DNA of 37,947 nucleotides from Schleiferiaceae bacterium (GTDB lineage Bacteria; Bacteroidota; Bacteroidia; Flavobacteriales; Schleiferiaceae): NCBI GenBank assembly GCA_018401735.1, contig JAGYKI010000026.1:1-37947 (forward strand). The letters are read 5' to 3'. Below, piece after piece: positions 1 through 9,255 of the stretch. Every line of letters begins with the position of its first letter. The first letter of the stretch is position 1. The position numbers and the translations under genes were made by a program. The notes under the pieces are model-generated. The model made no database searches, was not told where the DNA came from, and worked only from the letters and a program-made list of their open reading frames with translations.

Positions 1-72
1 AAATTAACGAGCTTTATTTTACCTTTTGTGCTTTCCTTATCAATATTTTAAAGAACTTCTCTTGCTTTTTTA
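1..72 (-). other. Probable leader of an rRNA operon running out of the left edge (boxA-like site)
   Basis: Read on the minus strand, bases 40-57 give AGTTCTTTAAAATATTGA, which resembles the boxA antitermination site of rRNA leaders. It lies just downstream of two good Bacteroidota promoters and no protein start follows before the window edge. The inference is that a 16S-23S-5S operon begins beyond base 1. The rRNA itself is not in the window, so a different untranslated leader is possible. Confidence 0.45.
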
Positions 73-78
73 GCGGGT

Positions 79-107
79 GCAAATGTAAAAACTAATTCTA
101 CAATCAA
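79..107 (-). promoter_or_regulatory. Leftward promoter P2 (TTG-N17-TACATTTGC)
   Basis: On the minus strand a TTG (105-107) is followed after 17 bp by TACATTTGC (79-87), a full match to the Bacteroidota -7 consensus TAnnTTTG. Transcription would start near base 72 and leave the window. It would be the proximal of two tandem promoters feeding the putative rRNA leader. Confidence 0.6.
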
Positions 108-238
108 CACCATCTTTTTGAAATTATTTTGATAAAATTTTAAAGGCCTTTTCAGTGGTCAAAACCGCTCTACTAAAACCTAAAATGATATCCAAAGAAC
201 TTCCTTTTACAAGGCCACATTCCTTTCGAAATGGGTCG

Positions 239-269
239 GCAAATATAAGACGAGATTTCTTATTGACAA
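239..269 (-). promoter_or_regulatory. Leftward promoter P1 (TTG-N19-TATATTTGC)
   Basis: On the minus strand TTG (267-269), a 19-bp spacer and TATATTTGC (239-247) form a near-ideal Bacteroidota promoter. Together with the copy at 79-107 it makes a tandem pair about 160 bp apart, an arrangement common upstream of rRNA operons. No open reading frame of note lies between them. Confidence 0.55.
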
Positions 270-412
270 CCCTCTTTTAATAATTTTTATGACAAAAGCA
301 CTCTTGAAAAGCCTCGCCCAATGGAGTAATTTCCCTTAACCGCATAATGCTAAAGTTAAAAGGCTCTTATTATCAGCCGCTAAGAGCAACACTAGAACCC
401 CTAGCTTAAAGC
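270..412. other. Non-coding stretch between SDR gene and leftward promoters
   Basis: I see no coding frame here. The only structure is a 7-bp inverted repeat, GCTCTTA (363-369) and TAAGAGC (381-387), separated by 11 bases. It lies 26 bp past the stop of the SDR gene. On the minus strand it is followed by an interrupted T-rich stretch, so it may be a weak terminator for that gene. Confidence 0.3.
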
Positions 413-1090
413 TTATGGGTTTTGAGAACTAATGGGAAAAGTTTTACCATTTACTAAAGGAACCGAGTTTATGGCAAAATTATAGATGTATTTCGCCATA
501 TCTTGGGGCTGAGATGCTGCCGCTAAATCGGGAAAAGCCGCCTTAAACATCTCGGTTTCGGAAGAACCCAAGGCTAAAGCATTCACAAAGATCTCCCGAT
601 CACGTAATTCTTCCGCCAAACATTCTACTATAATATTCAGGGCTCCCTTAGAACTACTGTACACCGATAGCCCTGGAAACTTTATGCTGCCGCCTACTCC
701 ACCAATACTACTAATGGCCAAAATTTGACTAGCCGCTGGCATAATTTGCACTAGGCCTTGACTTAAAAAGTAAGGTGTCATTACATTGGTGTGGTATACC
801 GACTGCATATCTTCATAGCTCATCTCTGAAAATGGCTTATTAATAAAGGCCGCCGCATTGTGAATAAGGATATCAATCTTTGTTAACTCCTTTTTAATTG
901 AAGTAATGGTCGAATCCCAGTTATTAATGTCCACTTCCAATGCCTTTATATTAGGATGGCCATCTGCGTAAGCGAGTACAACCCGCTTATTACGACTTAA
1001 GGCGTAAACTTCGAAGCCCGCGTGAGCGAACAACAATACCAACTCTTTACCTATTCCGCGACTTGTGCCGCTAATTACTACTGTTTTCAT
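413..1090 (-). CDS. Short-chain dehydrogenase/reductase (SDR), substrate unknown
   Basis: Classical SDR of 225 residues, slightly shorter than the usual 240-260. The nucleotide-binding TGxxxGIG motif appears as SGTSRGIG at residues 7-14. The NNAG motif is changed to HNAA (77-80). The catalytic set can be placed as N102, S128, Y144 and K148 (YSSSK). The protein should be a soluble cytoplasmic NAD(P)H-dependent oxidoreductase; neither the sequence nor the neighbours reveal the substrate. It starts only 12 bp after the terminator of the upstream pyruvate dehydrogenase E2 gene, with no clear promoter between, so expression may depend on readthrough. Family assignment is secure, function is open. 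Confidence 0.85.
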   Translation of the reverse strand: MKTVVISGTSRGIGKELVLLFAHAGFEVYALSRNKRVVLAYADGHPNIKALEVDINNWDSTITSIKKELTKIDILIHNAAAFINKPFSEMSYEDMQSVYHTNVMTPYFLSQGLVQIMPAASQILAISSIGGVGGSIKFPGLSVYSSSKGALNIIVECLAEELRDREIFVNALALGSSETEMFKAAFPDLAAASQPQDMAKYIYNFAINSVPLVNGKTFPISSQNP

Positions 1091-1102
1091 ATCTATGGAA
1101 AT

Positions 1103-1128
1103 AAAAAAGCCCCGGTAGATACCGAGGC
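1103..1128 (-). terminator. Rho-independent terminator after pdhC
   Basis: On the minus strand GCCTCGGT and ACCGGGGC (1109-1128) pair into an eight-position stem, with one mismatch or wobble, around a four-base loop. TTTTTT (1103-1108) follows. It sits 20 bp after the E2 stop and immediately upstream of the SDR start, so it probably ends the pdhA-pdhC transcript. Confidence 0.8.
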
Positions 1129-1147
1129 TTCATGAAATATTTGAATT

Positions 1148-2395
1148 TTAGAGTAACATATTTAAAGGATTTTCTAAAATACCTTTCATTGTATTTAAGA
1201 AAGCCGCTCCACTAGCTCCATCTACCACACGGTGATCGCAACTAAGGGTTACTTTCATAACATTTCCTGGAACTACCGCGCCATTTTTCACAACTGGCAC
1301 CTGCTTAATACCGCCAACGGCCAAAATACAGGCATCAGGAGCATTAATAATGGCAGTAAATGTTTCGATGCCGAACATACCTAAATTTGATATGGTGAAG
1401 GTATTGCCTTCCCACTCGCTTGGCTGCAGCTTTTTATCACGTGCTTTACCGGCAAACTCTTTGGCTTCGGTATTAATCGTAGCCAAACCTTTCTGATCTG
1501 CATTGCGAATTACCGGCACCAATAAACCCTCGTCTACTGCTACGGCCATACCAATATTGATTTCATGATTACGACGAATCGTGTCACCTGCCCAACTAGA
1601 ATTAATAACTGGATGTTGCTTTAATGCAACCGCAGCCGCTTTAATAACAAAATCGTTGAAACTGATTTTTTGCGGAGCGACAGCATTAATACTCTTACGC
1701 GCTTCGATAGCATTATCCATATCAATATCTAAGGTAAGATAGAAATGGGGTGCTGAAAATTTTGATTCGCTTAAACGACGTGCAATTGTTTTACGCATTT
1801 GTGAAACAGGTAACTCATCGTAACTCATTCCAGCAGGAGCCGCTCCAGCTGAAGCTAAATTTACCTGCGGACGAGCCGCCCTGGGTGCTGGTGCAGATTT
1901 AAACTCATCTACATCACGCTTAACAATGCGACCACCTTCACCAGATCCTTTTACCTGATTGATGTCCACACCTTTATCTTCTGCCAACTTACGTGCTAAT
2001 GGAGAGGCTTTCACTCTATTTCCATTAGACGGCTCTTCGCTTTTGGCGGAATTTTCTTGCCGGGGCTCCGAAGAGCTTTCTAAAACTTCTTCCTTAACTT
2101 CTGTTTTCGCTTCCGCGGATGAAGAACCACCACTTAATAAGGAACTGATATCTTCGCCTTCTTCTCCCAATATTGCGAGAATTGAATCAACAGGAGCCGT
2201 ATTGCCCTCTTCTACACCGATATGTAATAATACACCTTCTTGGAAAGCTTCGAATTCCATCGTTGCCTTATCCGTTTCAATCTCGGCCAAGAGATCTCCT
2301 TCCTCAACCTTGTCGCCTATTTTTTTGTGCCATTGCGCTACAGTACCTTCTTCCATGGTATCGCTAAGGCGGGGCATGTTTACTACTTCTGCCAT
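1148..2395 (-). CDS. pdhC: Pyruvate dehydrogenase E2, dihydrolipoamide acetyltransferase
   Basis: The E2 core of the pyruvate dehydrogenase complex moves the acetyl group from E1 to CoA through a lipoyl arm. Residues 1-75 are a lipoyl domain with the modified lysine at K43 (ETDKATMEF). A Pro/Ala/Glu/Ser-rich linker follows, then a peripheral subunit-binding domain at about 128-165. The catalytic domain (about 190-415) carries the DHRVVDG motif with catalytic H388 and D392. At 415 residues it has a single lipoyl domain, whereas many Flavobacteriia E2 proteins have two. It follows the E1-alpha gene by 10 bp in one operon. A 2-oxoacid complex other than PDH is possible, but the pairing with this E1-alpha favours PDH. 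Confidence 0.93.
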   Translation of the reverse strand: MAEVVNMPRLSDTMEEGTVAQWHKKIGDKVEEGDLLAEIETDKATMEFEAFQEGVLLHIGVEEGNTAPVDSILAILGEEGEDISSLLSGGSSSAEAKTEVKEEVLESSSEPRQENSAKSEEPSNGNRVKASPLARKLAEDKGVDINQVKGSGEGGRIVKRDVDEFKSAPAPRAARPQVNLASAGAAPAGMSYDELPVSQMRKTIARRLSESKFSAPHFYLTLDIDMDNAIEARKSINAVAPQKISFNDFVIKAAAVALKQHPVINSSWAGDTIRRNHEINIGMAVAVDEGLLVPVIRNADQKGLATINTEAKEFAGKARDKKLQPSEWEGNTFTISNLGMFGIETFTAIINAPDACILAVGGIKQVPVVKNGAVVPGNVMKVTLSCDHRVVDGASGAAFLNTMKGILENPLNMLL

Positions 2396-2405
2396 TTAAT
2401 CTTGA

Positions 2406-3404
2406 TTAGTGGGTTTTGATAAAAGGATAATCCTCTTGAATATATACGTTCTTATATAAGTTGTCCGCAGTTGGGTATTCTGACTCATCGGCAAACTTCA
2501 CACACTCGGCAACTAAATCTTTTACGCGCTCATCAATTGCTTTGAAGTCTTCTTCCGTTGCATATTTTTTATCTTGTAAAATCTTGTGTACGATGCCAAT
2601 TGGGTCACGTTTTTGGAATTCAGCAACTTCTTCTTTAGTTCTGTAATGTTGCGCATCACTCATGGAGTGGCCTTTATAGCGATAAGTACGCATCTCTAAT
2701 AAGGTAGGACCATCTCCTTTGCGAGCGCGATCCATAGCTTCTTGCATTGCTGGATAAACTATGGTAGGATCCATTCCATCCACTGGTTCACATGGCATTT
2801 CATAGCCCAAACCCAATTTGTATAAATCACTATGATTTGCCGTACGAGCTACCGATGTACCCATGGCATAACCATTATTCTCAACAATAAATACTACGGG
2901 GAGTTTCCAAAGCATGGCAAGGTTCATGGTTTCATGGAAACTTCCTTGACGAATAGCACCGTCACCCATATAACAAAGGGTTACGCCACCATTTCCTTTA
3001 TACTTATCTGCGAAAGCAAGACCTGCCCCTAGAGGGATTTGCCCACCAACAATACCATGACCGCCATAGAAATTGTGTTCTTTAGAAAACATGTGCATTG
3101 AACCACCATTTCCTTGAGAAGTACCGGTTACTTTACCACACAGCTCGGCCATAATCTTACGCGGATCTACACCAAGCGCAATTGGCTGAACATGATTACG
3201 ATAAGCAGTAATCATTTTATCGTTTTCTTCCATGGCATAAACCGCCCCAGCTAGAACAGCTTCCTGACCATTATATAAGTGTAGAAAACCACGAATTTTC
3301 TGTTGTATATAGAGGGCCGCAGCCTTATCTTCAAACTTTCTCCAAAATAGCATTTCCTCATACCACTTAAGGTATACCTGCTTTGTAATCTTTTTCTTGG
3401 CCAT
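2406..3404 (-). CDS. pdhA: Pyruvate dehydrogenase E1 component, alpha subunit
   Basis: Thiamine-diphosphate-dependent E1-alpha, which decarboxylates pyruvate and reductively acetylates the lipoyl arm of E2. The ThDP motif starts at G147-D148-G149 and ends at N176-N177 (ENNGYAMGT). The GHSMSDAQHYR phosphorylation-loop-like segment lies near residue 245. The length of 332 is normal for E1-alpha. The beta subunit is not in this window, so, as in many Flavobacteriia, pdhB must be encoded elsewhere. A -7 box lies 24-32 bp upstream, between this gene and cdd, which suggests that pdhA-pdhC form their own transcription unit. Confidence 0.95.
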   Translation of the reverse strand: MAKKKITKQVYLKWYEEMLFWRKFEDKAAALYIQQKIRGFLHLYNGQEAVLAGAVYAMEENDKMITAYRNHVQPIALGVDPRKIMAELCGKVTGTSQGNGGSMHMFSKEHNFYGGHGIVGGQIPLGAGLAFADKYKGNGGVTLCYMGDGAIRQGSFHETMNLAMLWKLPVVFIVENNGYAMGTSVARTANHSDLYKLGLGYEMPCEPVDGMDPTIVYPAMQEAMDRARKGDGPTLLEMRTYRYKGHSMSDAQHYRTKEEVAEFQKRDPIGIVHKILQDKKYATEEDFKAIDERVKDLVAECVKFADESEYPTADNLYKNVYIQEDYPFIKTH

Positions 3405-3427
3405 TATCTATATTCGTTTATGCGGGC

Positions 3428-3436
3428 GCAAATTTA
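3428..3436 (-). promoter_or_regulatory. -7 box of the pdhA-pdhC promoter
   Basis: The minus strand reads TAAATTTGC, a full match to TAnnTTTG. I see no convincing TTG at the -33 distance, so the call rests on the -7 box and its position just ahead of pdhA. Confidence 0.5.
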
Positions 3437-3456
3437 TACAAAAAGCTAACAGCCTC

Positions 3457-3948
3457 TTAGACTTTTGGCAAGTGACTTTTCTCAAATGCAAAGGGTAGCA
3501 GATTTTGAACGCCGTTTGCTAAGTAAACTTGCTGACTTTGAGGGTGTTTTAATAAAATATTTATTGGTGAATCTTGTTGATGCTGATATTCAGAAATAAC
3601 TTGCAAACAAGAACCGCAGGGGAAGGGAATATGTTCGGCACGATTTGGCACCGTAACCGCCAAAGCTAAAATCTTTTGGGAAGGGAAATTAGCTCCCGCC
3701 CAAAACAAGGCCGTTCTTTCTGCACAAAGGCCACTTGGGTAAGCGGCGTTTTCTTGATTTGAACCAATAATTACCTCTCCAGTATCGAGAAGCAAAGCTG
3801 CTCCTACTTGAAAATTACTGTACGGAGAATGACTACCGCTGCGAGCCGCATCGGCCCTTTCTACTAAGTTTTGCCAAGCATCACTCAATTGCTCCACCTG
3901 AAACTCCTGCAATTTGCAAGAGATATTAATATCGCCTTTTTTATTCAT
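3457..3948 (-). CDS. cdd: Cytidine deaminase
   Basis: Zinc-dependent hydrolytic deaminase that converts cytidine or deoxycytidine to uridine or deoxyuridine in pyrimidine salvage. The zinc ligands are C75 (CAERTA, with catalytic E77) and C111/C114 (PCGSC). Substrate-loop residues are visible in the segment NFQVGAALL at about 45-53. At 163 residues it is about 30 longer than the E. coli-type small enzyme, with an extra N-terminal stretch of about 20 residues, as in flavobacterial homologues. It starts 5 bp after the porV stop, so it is probably co-transcribed with porU-porV. Confidence 0.93.
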   Translation of the reverse strand: MNKKGDINISCKLQEFQVEQLSDAWQNLVERADAARSGSHSPYSNFQVGAALLLDTGEVIIGSNQENAAYPSGLCAERTALFWAGANFPSQKILALAVTVPNRAEHIPFPCGSCLQVISEYQHQQDSPINILLKHPQSQQVYLANGVQNLLPFAFEKSHLPKV

Positions 3949-3953
3949 TCTAA

Positions 3954-5141
3954 TTATTGTCCTTGCTCGAAATTGAAGAGCAGGCTGAAACGTAAAGTAT
4001 TTTCTAATGGAGATCGTACCACTGGCGACGCTGGGATTAAATAGGCAAAATCCAATCCGAATACATTATATTGAATTCCTAGGCCTATAGTAAAGTATTG
4101 TCTTCCTCCTTTTTGAGAATCTTCAAATTGGTAACCTCCGCGAAAAGCAAATTTACCATCGTACCAATATTCTACTCCAGCATTGTAAATTATTTCTTCC
4201 AGCTCTTCTGAAAAGCCCCCAGGAGCATCATTAAATGACTGGAAAATACCGGCAAATGGAGAAATATTATCATCCAATCCTGCGATAATCTCGCCATTGT
4301 CATTTCTTACGGGTGGGGTTGGCACAAGAAGTTTGTTTAAATCCGCGTAAAAAGAGAATTTATTATACCGATCAATCTCTAAATGATAGCCAGCGCCTAA
4401 ACGCATGTTCGCGGGTAAAAAATCAGCAGATTCTTGTGAGGTACCATAGGATATTTTTCCGCCCACATTACTAACGTTTAATCCTGCTGAGAAACTTTGG
4501 TACTGCCCGCCCCCCATACTGATGCGTTTTCCTTGGTAGTAAAACCCTAAATCCGCAGCGATAGATGAGCCTGGAGTCGTTTCAATTCCGGCTGTTTGCA
4601 AGCCGTTTGTTAAATCGCTATAAATGAAACGAAGACCCACTCCCATACTAAAGTAATCACTTAGCTTTAGTCCATAGCCTGCATTTAAAGTAAGCTCATA
4701 AGGTTGCCCTGTTCCTTGAGGACTGTTGTTTTCATCGCGGAAATTTATTTCTCCTAAAGAAAAATAACGCATGGCTAGAGCAAGTCCTTGCTTATCGTCA
4801 AATTTAAAAGCATAGGACACGTGTGCTAGGTTAATATCGTTAACCAAGCGATTAAGCCATGGGGTATACGATAAAGACAAAGAACGAGTACCTTCTTCGA
4901 GAAAGGCTAGTTTGGCCGTATTCCAATAGATTGCATTCACATCGGGAATAGTTGCTACTCCTACGTCGCCCATTCCTCCTGCTCGTGCATCAGGAGAAAC
5001 TGCAATAATTGGTACTGCAGTGGATATGGTTCTCAAAGATTCAAAATAACTCCCATCTCCTTCAAGACCACCAAATTGAGCTTTAAGGCTTCCTGTTGTA
5101 ATAGTTAAAGCGAGCAAACACGCAATAAAGTGTTTCATCAT
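3954..5141 (-). CDS. porV: Type IX secretion system outer-membrane protein PorV
   Basis: PorV (LptO) is an outer-membrane beta-barrel that carries secreted cargo from the type IX translocon to the sortase PorU. The 395-residue protein starts with a signal peptide (MMKHFIACLLALTITTGSLKAQ region, mature end near residue 22). It has the family N-terminal features AVPIIAVSPDARAGGMGDVG (about 42-61) and a string of alternating-residue beta-strands with many Tyr, Gly and Phe. It ends in Phe-Glu-Gln-Gly-Gln after a typical strand. It lies 47 bp downstream of porU and 5 bp upstream of cdd, the usual flavobacterial order. Confidence 0.93.
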   Translation of the reverse strand: MMKHFIACLLALTITTGSLKAQFGGLEGDGSYFESLRTISTAVPIIAVSPDARAGGMGDVGVATIPDVNAIYWNTAKLAFLEEGTRSLSLSYTPWLNRLVNDINLAHVSYAFKFDDKQGLALAMRYFSLGEINFRDENNSPQGTGQPYELTLNAGYGLKLSDYFSMGVGLRFIYSDLTNGLQTAGIETTPGSSIAADLGFYYQGKRISMGGGQYQSFSAGLNVSNVGGKISYGTSQESADFLPANMRLGAGYHLEIDRYNKFSFYADLNKLLVPTPPVRNDNGEIIAGLDDNISPFAGIFQSFNDAPGGFSEELEEIIYNAGVEYWYDGKFAFRGGYQFEDSQKGGRQYFTIGLGIQYNVFGLDFAYLIPASPVVRSPLENTLRFSLLFNFEQGQ

Positions 5142-5188
5142 TTTTTTTTAATCGGTTGGCAAAAATAGATTAATAATAATTAAGGGGC

Positions 5189-8100
5189 TTAACGCAGTAT
5201 AACGAGCTTTTCATATTCATCGGCTTGACTATTATCGAGCTGGCTTCTTACTTTTAATCGGTAAATATATACGCCTTTCCCGATTTTATCGCCATAATCG
5301 TCAAGTCCGTCCCATTTAATTCCGGTAACGCGATTACCTAATGAATTAATTTCTTGATTTATCGTTTTGACTAGTTTTCCAGAAACGGTAAAAATCTGTA
5401 CTTGTACTTCAAGATTTTGATTGGCGCGATTATGTTCAAATTGAAACTCGGTATAAGTAGTAAAAGGGTTCGGATAATTAAGCACCCTCTTCAAGGCCAA
5501 ATCCGCACTTTCGGCTACAACAAAATCAGTGCTAACCTCGGTTGGATTGTTATAGATATCAAAAGCACGCATCTCGATTGTATAATCACCAGGATCTAAA
5601 TCAAATAGTTGGTACCTCACCTCGCCCGAACGGTAGGAATTTAAATCCGCTTCATAAAACTCATTTAAAATATAAGGTTGATCCGTTTTGTTATTTAAAA
5701 CCGCTCGTAAATCCTGACCCACTCCATTTCCTACCGTATTGATTCCCGCTGAATCAGTCAAACGTGCATAAATAAAAGGAGATTCACCCGTAATTCCGCC
5801 TCTTACGAAAGAAGCATCATTCATAAACAATTCTATTTCGGGTCCGATATTGTCGATGGGGGCATTTTCATTATATCCTCCTACTACGATACTGTCGTAA
5901 TATCCTGAAGCATCGCGTTCTTGTGCATCAAAAGAATAGTAGCTAATTCTCCCGTTACCAAATTGATAATTAATTCCAAGCGGCACTCTAAATTCGAAGC
6001 TAAAATCTCCTTTAGAGACCTGCACTTTACCTCTATAAATCAAGGAGCTCTGATCTTTAAATCCAACTGGAGCACCAACACCATCATTAACTAGAGTTTG
6101 CCGCTGTGCTTCCTTATCGAAGACACTTACACTTAAAACTCCTTCAAAATCTGAAAGTTTCAAACCGTTTAAATCAGCAACCTCACCGGTAATTTGAACT
6201 AGTGAAAGTGCTTTTGCAGTATCCTGAAGAGCCGCATTTATTGGCTTTCTGTTTAAGGTGCTGGTATTAACCTGGTAGTATGGAACAGCTAAACGTAAAG
6301 CCGGGTCGCCGATTAATGAAAATTTAGTTTTAGTAGATCTACCAATAACATAAGAGTCGTTTTTAGCGGCCCTAATAATCTGACCTAGCGTTTGGGGATT
6401 GCCATCTGGGCGAACCAAAATTGTGTCAAATATTGCTATATTAAGGTCTACTGCACCTTGCACTCCCACTACTCTAGTGGTAGAAAGCAGTGCTATTGCA
6501 CCACCGTTAGGGTTTAAGAGTAATTGCTCGCCGGCAGATACGCGCTTAGGATCATCGAAGCGAGTAAATTCACAAGTAATAGTAAGAAATAAAGAAAGAG
6601 CATCCTTATTAGACCAAGAAGTTACATCCGCTAATTGCAAAAGCTTTTCTGAAGCCAAGCCAATTTCACCCCCATGCCCGATATAATTAGTTAATAAGCA
6701 CCCTCTTTGAACCTTACGATACATATCACGACGAGCTTCTGGGTAACTTTGACTACCCGTAGTAGTTTGCTGCTGATAAGCGTCTAGGTAAATTTTCTCG
6801 ACGTTATAAGAGCCGGAAGTTGCTTTAGCTCGCGCTTCAAGCAATTCTGAGTTTGGCACAAAGTAAGAACGTTCCCATAGTTCGTCCACATCATCAGCCA
6901 TTAACAGAATGCGATTTCGCCAATCGCCAAAACGATCTTGCCCCGCCACGTATCTTTTAATCTTGGCTACATAAGATTGAGCTTGACTTAGGGTTTCAAC
7001 CGGAATCCGACCTAATCCCAAATCCATTACCGCACCATTAAAATTGATGGCCTCACCAACATTCATGTAGGCAAAATAATCGTCCGTAATAAAGGACGAA
7101 CCTAAGGAAAAAGAAAAGCTCGATTGATAAGTGGGAATATAATTAGTGTTGCCACTGAGACGATCCTTATAATCATAAGAAGCATCCCCAAAAAGGAGAA
7201 CATATTTGAAACGATTATTCGTTGAGCGATTGTAAAGGTCTTTAATAAAATCGCGAATTGCGGTAATGTCGGCACCGCCACTGCCATATTCATTATAAAC
7301 CTGCTCTAAACTTACAACTGAAGAAGCTACATTTTCTTGATCGGCGTGGAAAGCTGCTAAATCTTCTGCAGCTGGAAGAAAATTGCTATGACTAATTACA
7401 ATCATTTCCGGAATTGGCATTCCGTGTAGATTCTGAGCTTCAATCGCTTCTACATAAGTGGGAGTATTAAAATTACTACCGGTAAAAGCCACATATTCTT
7501 TTAAACTACTAGCATCTGCCACAAAGCTGTACGAACCATCCGTCTGGTAAGTCCCCGTAATTTCTGCAATATTTGCTACATCAGTAACATCCCAAATGAA
7601 GAGGTTTGGGGGCGGCTGTGAAATTCTATATTCGATTCGATTGCCTGCAGCGACCGAACGAGAATCTCTAAATTGTAGCGAATTTGAAATCCCAGCAAAA
7701 GATAATTGCCGACGAACATTGAGAACAACCTTATCTAACCAAGCGACAGCGCTAGGATTAGCACTATTGTCGTAGCTTAGATTTAGCGTGATATTTGCAG
7801 CCTGGGGTAAAAAGCTTGTTCGTTGCTGCGAGCGTTCCACAAAATTTGGATAGTCGCCAAAAGTTTGATAAGCAGGTATGGCATTGCTTAGAATTTGTTG
7901 GTTCGCATATCTAGTATTAATAAGAGTATTATTCGAACTAGAACGACCTACTACATCCACTAACAACTCTGCTGGCTCACTGGTAATAACATTCGGGAAA
8001 TTAAAACTGTAATTGTAGCTTAGGGTGAATTCAAAAATATCACCAAACCATTGGCGCCCCGTACCTACTAGATTTACATTATCGTCTTCTACTGCAGCAA

Positions 8101-9049
8101 AATCGTCGAAGGCATTTACTAGCTGTTGAGGATTACTGAGGCTAGCTTGTGGACTGGGGGCCTTTCCTCCTCCGTTTATATTGATGAAGTAATAATTAAG
8201 ATCTCGGTAAATATTATTGCCATAATCATACCGATCACCTCCTGCGTTATATGAAAAAGTATGTGGCCCTTGAGCATAAAAGAGAATATAATCATTACCA
8301 TTAAACAGGCCATCCCCATTTACATCTATCACTTTTAAGGCCTGCTCAACGATATCTACAGGGCGATTGGCACTAAAAGCTTCCGGCAGCATTCCTCCAC
8401 CATTTCCTGCTACTCTAATTTCACTAATTGCTACCTCGGAACTGCTTATATTATTATTACTTAAAAAACTAGGCGTAATCTTATACATGCCAGTTTCCGC
8501 AATCGAAATCTTATGCCATCCTTCAGCATCTAATACAGAATTATTTATCTTCTTCGAGTAAGAGATACTTTCTTCAAGGCTTGGTAAGGCCTCCGCTGAA
8601 GACTTTATCGAGAAAGAAACCAATCTACTCTTAACCCCGTTGCGAAGAGCGAAAGGATAAAAGCAAAAGCTCAATTGAGGTCCCGCCTCCCGTGAAAAGC
8701 CTCTACCTAATTCAATTTCTATTTCAGCACTAAAGCTAAACTGACTGAGTGCTGCTAACTGATTGGAGGGGATTGCTTCCCATTTGAGATTCGTTAGCAC
8801 AATGCCTCTACTTTTCGACAAATATGCGGGTGCTGGACTACAAAATTTTGGCACAATCGGATTCTCCCCATCAAAATCTGCCCCCTCAAAATATATTTGC
8901 CTTTGCAGCTTCTCTGGCCCAACCGCTAATGGCTCCAACCAATTGATTGCATAAACTTTAGCCTTATCATCTTGGCTTTTAAGAGTATACAACGAAAACA
9001 TCGCTAGAAAAACAAAAGTAAATCGGTACAGTCTTCCCATCCTATCCAA
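5189..9049 (-). CDS. porU: Type IX secretion system C25-family sortase PorU
   Basis: PorU is the gingipain-like (C25) cell-surface transpeptidase that removes C-terminal sorting domains from type IX cargo and attaches the cargo to the surface. A signal peptide occupies about residues 1-25; ATG codons at residues 1 and 4 are both possible starts. The C25 catalytic pair is H792 (NYIGHGGE) and C826 (LTITCEFTRF), 34 residues apart. The end (about 1195-1286) is itself a sorting-domain-like module with NYPNPFTTYTEF and a FlgD-like Trp-Asp-Gly segment, as in other PorU proteins. The length of 1286 is typical. It heads the porU-porV-cdd unit and is divergent from porP-gldJ. Confidence 0.93.
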   Translation of the reverse strand: MDRMGRLYRFTFVFLAMFSLYTLKSQDDKAKVYAINWLEPLAVGPEKLQRQIYFEGADFDGENPIVPKFCSPAPAYLSKSRGIVLTNLKWEAIPSNQLAALSQFSFSAEIEIELGRGFSREAGPQLSFCFYPFALRNGVKSRLVSFSIKSSAEALPSLEESISYSKKINNSVLDAEGWHKISIAETGMYKITPSFLSNNNISSSEVAISEIRVAGNGGGMLPEAFSANRPVDIVEQALKVIDVNGDGLFNGNDYILFYAQGPHTFSYNAGGDRYDYGNNIYRDLNYYFININGGGKAPSPQASLSNPQQLVNAFDDFAAVEDDNVNLVGTGRQWFGDIFEFTLSYNYSFNFPNVITSEPAELLVDVVGRSSSNNTLINTRYANQQILSNAIPAYQTFGDYPNFVERSQQRTSFLPQAANITLNLSYDNSANPSAVAWLDKVVLNVRRQLSFAGISNSLQFRDSRSVAAGNRIEYRISQPPPNLFIWDVTDVANIAEITGTYQTDGSYSFVADASSLKEYVAFTGSNFNTPTYVEAIEAQNLHGMPIPEMIVISHSNFLPAAEDLAAFHADQENVASSVVSLEQVYNEYGSGGADITAIRDFIKDLYNRSTNNRFKYVLLFGDASYDYKDRLSGNTNYIPTYQSSFSFSLGSSFITDDYFAYMNVGEAINFNGAVMDLGLGRIPVETLSQAQSYVAKIKRYVAGQDRFGDWRNRILLMADDVDELWERSYFVPNSELLEARAKATSGSYNVEKIYLDAYQQQTTTGSQSYPEARRDMYRKVQRGCLLTNYIGHGGEIGLASEKLLQLADVTSWSNKDALSLFLTITCEFTRFDDPKRVSAGEQLLLNPNGGAIALLSTTRVVGVQGAVDLNIAIFDTILVRPDGNPQTLGQIIRAAKNDSYVIGRSTKTKFSLIGDPALRLAVPYYQVNTSTLNRKPINAALQDTAKALSLVQITGEVADLNGLKLSDFEGVLSVSVFDKEAQRQTLVNDGVGAPVGFKDQSSLIYRGKVQVSKGDFSFEFRVPLGINYQFGNGRISYYSFDAQERDASGYYDSIVVGGYNENAPIDNIGPEIELFMNDASFVRGGITGESPFIYARLTDSAGINTVGNGVGQDLRAVLNNKTDQPYILNEFYEADLNSYRSGEVRYQLFDLDPGDYTIEMRAFDIYNNPTEVSTDFVVAESADLALKRVLNYPNPFTTYTEFQFEHNRANQNLEVQVQIFTVSGKLVKTINQEINSLGNRVTGIKWDGLDDYGDKIGKGVYIYRLKVRSQLDNSQADEYEKLVILR

Positions 9050-9255
9050 AAAAATTCAAGTTATTATTTGCAAGATTAACGAAAGATCATAGTAAAAAGT
9101 GCGCATTCCTAATTAGATTATATACTTTTAGCTGCGAAAATTGGTTCTATAAATATTGATCCTAAAAAAATTGATTTTTTCTGGGAGGATGATGTTAAAA
9201 TTAGTGATGTATTCTCAATTATTTGTATCATTGTACCCGAAACTCTCAAGAGAGT

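Noticed and set aside
143..153. AAAGGCCTTT palindrome near the left edge.
   Set aside because: It is short, not near a promoter box in a useful position, and such palindromes occur by chance.
1959..2399. A 146-codon plus-strand frame opposite pdhC.
   Set aside because: It lies antisense to a well-identified lipoyl/E2 coding region and its Ser/Pro/Leu-rich translation is typical of a mirror frame.
9223..9255. TTG-initiated extension of the PorP/SprF protein.
   Set aside because: It would place 11 polar residues before a clean signal peptide; the ATG at 9256 has a purine-rich AAGAG upstream.
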